Shown: positions 5,059 through 7,335 of the stretch, one piece after another
Numbering within the stretch: position 1 is the stretch's first letter
How the letters are laid out: every line of letters begins with the position of its first letter
NCBI GenBank assembly: GCA_900548255.1
Contig: URKH01000084.1
Span: 1 to 7,335 of the forward strand
Length of the DNA stretch: 7,335 nucleotides
Direction: 5' to 3'
Source of the DNA: an uncultured Collinsella sp.
GTDB taxonomy: Bacteria; Actinomycetota; Coriobacteriia; Coriobacteriales; Coriobacteriaceae
Notes under the pieces: model-generated
What the model was told of the DNA's origin: nothing
The model's database searches: none
The model's input: the letters and a program-made list of their open reading frames with translations, nothing else
Translations under genes and position numbers: made by a program

Positions 5059-7221
5059 ATGGATCTTATCGCCCAGCTCGCCCGCGAGCTCAACCTTAAG
5101 GCCGCCAACGTCGAGGCGGCCGTCAAGCTCATCGACGAGGGAAACACCATTCCCTTTATCTCGCGCTACCGCAAGGAAGCCACGGGCGGCATGGACGACG
5201 TCGCCCTGCGCGCACTCGACGAGCGCCTGTCCTACCTGCGCAATCTTGAGCAGCGTAAAGAGGACGTCATCCTGCTCATCGATGCCCAGGGCAAACTCAC
5301 GCCCGAACTCGAGCAACAGATTCGCGAGGCCACACAGCTCCAGCGTGTCGAGGACCTCTACAAGCCCTACCGCAAAAAGCGCATGACTCGCGCGCAGAAG
5401 GCCCGCGAGGCAGGTCTGGAGCCGCTCGCCAACATGATCATCATGCAGGCCTCGGCCAAGGGCAGCGCACTCGACGTCGCCGCGGCATACGTCAACGAGG
5501 AGGCCGGCTTCGACACGCCCGAGAAGGCGCTCGCCGGTGCGGCGGACATCGTGGCCGAGACGGTGGCCGAGGACCCCGAGAACGTCGCCGACCTGCGCGC
5601 CTTTACGCAAAACACTGCCGACATCGTCGTCGAGGCCACCGACCCCGCCGAGAAGACCCCCTACGAGCCGTACTACAGCTATGACGAGCCGCTGCGCCGT
5701 ATCCCCAACCACCGCGTGCTGGCGATCGACCGCGGTGAGCGCGAGGGCAAGCTCCGCGTGCGCGTGAACGTCGACGGCGCTGCCGCCACGGCACGCCTCG
5801 GCAGCCGTTGGCCCCGACGCCAGGGCGTGTTTGCTCCCATCTTCGATGCCGCCATCGCTGACGGTTACAAGCGCCTCATGGCCCCCTCGCTGGAGCGCGA
5901 GGCCCGCGCCAAACTCACCGTTCGTGCCCAGACCGAGGCCATCAACGTCTTTGCCAAGAATCTTGAGGGCCTGCTCTCGGCACGCCCCGTCCGCGGCGCC
6001 CGTGTGCTCGCGCTCGATCCGGGCTACCGCACCGGCTGCAAGGTCGCCGTCATGGACGAGACCGGCAAGCTGCTCGACCACAGCGTAGTCTACCCCACCA
6101 AGCCGCGCCACGACGTCGCCGGCACTAAGCGCGAGCTCGCCCGCCTCGTCAAGAAGGACGGCGTCAACACCATCGTCATCGGCAACGGCACCGCCAGCCG
6201 CGAGACCGAACAGATGTCCATTGAGCTGATCCGCCGGGTGAACGAGAGCGGCGCGCACGTCAGCTACATGATCGTCTCCGAGGCGGGCGCATCCGTGTAC
6301 TCGGCAAGCAAGCTCGCCGCCGAGGAATTTCCCCAGTACGACGTCAACCTTCGCTCGGCCGTGTCCATCGCGCGCCGCTTGCAGGACCCGCTCGCCGAGC
6401 TTGTGAAAATTGACCCCAAGGCCATCGGCGTCGGTCAGTATCAGCATGATATGCCGCAAAAGCAGCTTGACGAAGCACTGAGCGGCGTGGTCGAGGACTG
6501 CGTCAACGCCGTCGGCGTGGACATCAACACGGCGTCGCCGTCGCTATTGCAGCGCGTGGCGGGTCTGAACGGCACAACCGCGAAAAACGTTGTCGCCTAC
6601 CGCGAGGAAAACGGCGCCTTCACCTCCCGCACGCAGATCAAAAAGGTGCCGAAGCTCGGCCCCAAGGCCTTCCAGCAATGCGCGGGCTTTCTGCGCGTGC
6701 CGGAGAGCAAAAGCGTGCTCGACAACACCGCCGTCCACCCCGAGAGTTACGACGCCGCGAAAGCCCTGCTCGCGCTGACCGGCCATACGCTTGCCGATGT
6801 GAAGGACGGCAAACTCGCCGATCTTCCCGCGCACGTCCGGTCCTACGGAGAGGAAAGGGCCGCAGCTGAGATCGGCGTCGGCGTTCCCACGCTGCGCGAT
6901 ATCGTATCAGAGCTTCTAAAGCCCGGACGCGACGTGCGTGACGAGCTGCCGAAGCCCATCCTGCGCACCGACGTGCTCGAGATGAAGGACTTAAAGCCCG
7001 GTATGGTGCTGACAGGCACGGTGCGCAACGTCATCGACTTCGGCGTGTTCGTCGATATCGGCGTGCATCAGGATGGCCTCGTCCATATCTCGCAGGTGGC
7101 GAACAAATTCATCAAGCACCCGTCCGAGGTCGTGTCCGTCGGCGACGTGGTCAAGGTCGTCGTGCTGGAGGTAGACGAGAAGAAAAAGCGCATCGGCCTG
7201 AGCATGAAGCAGGCCAAATAA
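5059..7221 (+). CDS. tex: Tex, RNA-binding transcription accessory protein
   Basis: A cytoplasmic nucleic-acid-binding protein of 720 aa, normal for Tex, a widely conserved factor linked to transcription and RNA metabolism. The N-terminal helical region carries the hallmark NTIPFISRYRKEATGG (about 30-45). The YqgF/RNase H-like domain (about 314-440) has LALDPGYRTGCK (317-328) and IGNGTASRE (374-382). A conserved stretch FPQYDVNLRSAVSIARRLQDP follows. Helix-hairpin-helix repeats start at DINTAS (488-493) and continue through KVPKLGPKAFQQCAGFLR. The C-terminal S1 RNA-binding domain covers about 642-718 (PGMVLTGTVRNVIDFGVFVDIG ending in KKKRIGLSMK-type sequence). All domains are intact. Start choice: the frame is open back to 4963, but ATG 5059 has AAGGAG (5049-5054) 4 nt upstream and begins MDLIAQLARELNL as in relatives; the extra 32 codons would run into the fold-back repeat. 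It is transcribed alone, with terminators on both sides. Codon choice loosens in the last third. Confidence 0.97.
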   Translation: MDLIAQLARELNLKAANVEAAVKLIDEGNTIPFISRYRKEATGGMDDVALRALDERLSYLRNLEQRKEDVILLIDAQGKLTPELEQQIREATQLQRVEDLYKPYRKKRMTRAQKAREAGLEPLANMIIMQASAKGSALDVAAAYVNEEAGFDTPEKALAGAADIVAETVAEDPENVADLRAFTQNTADIVVEATDPAEKTPYEPYYSYDEPLRRIPNHRVLAIDRGEREGKLRVRVNVDGAAATARLGSRWPRRQGVFAPIFDAAIADGYKRLMAPSLEREARAKLTVRAQTEAINVFAKNLEGLLSARPVRGARVLALDPGYRTGCKVAVMDETGKLLDHSVVYPTKPRHDVAGTKRELARLVKKDGVNTIVIGNGTASRETEQMSIELIRRVNESGAHVSYMIVSEAGASVYSASKLAAEEFPQYDVNLRSAVSIARRLQDPLAELVKIDPKAIGVGQYQHDMPQKQLDEALSGVVEDCVNAVGVDINTASPSLLQRVAGLNGTTAKNVVAYREENGAFTSRTQIKKVPKLGPKAFQQCAGFLRVPESKSVLDNTAVHPESYDAAKALLALTGHTLADVKDGKLADLPAHVRSYGEERAAAEIGVGVPTLRDIVSELLKPGRDVRDELPKPILRTDVLEMKDLKPGMVLTGTVRNVIDFGVFVDIGVHQDGLVHISQVANKFIKHPSEVVSVGDVVKVVVLEVDEKKKRIGLSMKQAK

Positions 7222-7248
7222 GCATCCGGCCAAAAATCAACACAAAAA

Positions 7249-7296
7249 TACCGCCCCTGCTCCGAACCGTTCGAAGCAGGGGCGGTACATTATTTT
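7249..7296. terminator. Bidirectional terminator between tex and a convergent gene
   Basis: TACCGCCCCTGCT (7249-7261) pairs with AGCAGGGGCGGTA (7275-7287). After one C-A mismatch the stem continues with CGAAC/GTTCG (7263-7267 with 7269-7273). On the plus strand CATTATTTTAT follows, and on the minus strand TATTTTTGTG follows, so both directions have a T-rich tail. It lies between two genes that appear to converge. Confidence 0.8.
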
Positions 7297-7309
7297 ATCG
7301 CATCGCTGT

Positions 7310-7335
7310 TTACAGCAGGTCGGCAAGCTCCAGGA
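7310..7335 (-). CDS. Probable C-terminal end of a convergent downstream gene (partial)
   Basis: Read on the minus strand, the window edge enters an open frame ending ...LELADLL and a TAA at 7312-7310. The codons (CTG, GAG, GCC, GAC) fit the genome's usage, and the bidirectional terminator beginning 14 bases beyond the stop supports a gene end here. Only seven complete codons are present, so nothing can be said of function. Confidence 0.45.

Noticed and set aside
4997..5072. Possible tRNA-Cys, because CTGCAAA at 5028-5034 sits in a short stem like an anticodon arm
   Set aside because: Only about four stem pairs form, no GTTCRA T-loop occurs at the expected distance, no acceptor stem closes, and the tex start codon lies within the span.
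5041..6459. 472-codon minus-strand open frame antisense to tex
   Set aside because: Same composition effect: no domain, no ribosome site, and the plus strand encodes an unmistakable Tex protein.

Overview
The window looks like chromosomal DNA from a high-GC actinobacterium of the Coriobacteriia, most likely Collinsella or a close relative. This is an inference. The sequence shows strongly C/G-ending codons, Shine-Dalgarno sites such as AAGGAG, and intergenic palindromes (a GGGACGGGG...CTTTTTG core, a CGACAAAGGGAC fold-back, a CCTATCTACTACGTTT fold-back) of a style I recall from Collinsella intergenic regions. No database search was possible.

Layout. Positions 1-213 hold the probable last codons of a plus-strand gene, a strong terminator (73-106) and a 91-bp inverted repeat (108-198). 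A minus-strand LysR-type regulator (214-1092) is divergent from a plus-strand set of three genes: a short-chain dehydrogenase/reductase (1325-2206), an OFA-type major facilitator transporter (2273-3529) and a Gfo/Idh/MocA-family oxidoreductase (3599-4639). The set closes with a clear rho-independent terminator (4711-4746). The 232-bp divergent region holds a candidate promoter and a 17-bp imperfect palindrome placed where a LysR regulator would be expected to bind. A repeat-rich 312-bp gap (4747-5058) carries a second copy of the GGGACGGGG core and a roughly 158-nt fold-back element. It is followed by tex (5059-7221), a housekeeping RNA/DNA-binding protein gene. A probable bidirectional terminator (7249-7296) separates tex from the last codons of a convergent minus-strand gene.

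How the genes may work together. The LysR protein probably senses a small molecule and controls the divergent operon. The OFA transporter would move an organic anion or similar small metabolite across the membrane, and the two unrelated NAD(P)-dependent dehydrogenases would act on it in turn. One option is oxidation at one carbon and re-reduction with the other stereochemistry, or oxidation at two positions. The substrate cannot be read from the sequence. No CRISPR array, phage gene, transposase, rRNA or tRNA was found. The least ordinary parts are the uncharacterised two-dehydrogenase/transporter operon and the three kinds of fold-back repeat around and inside it.
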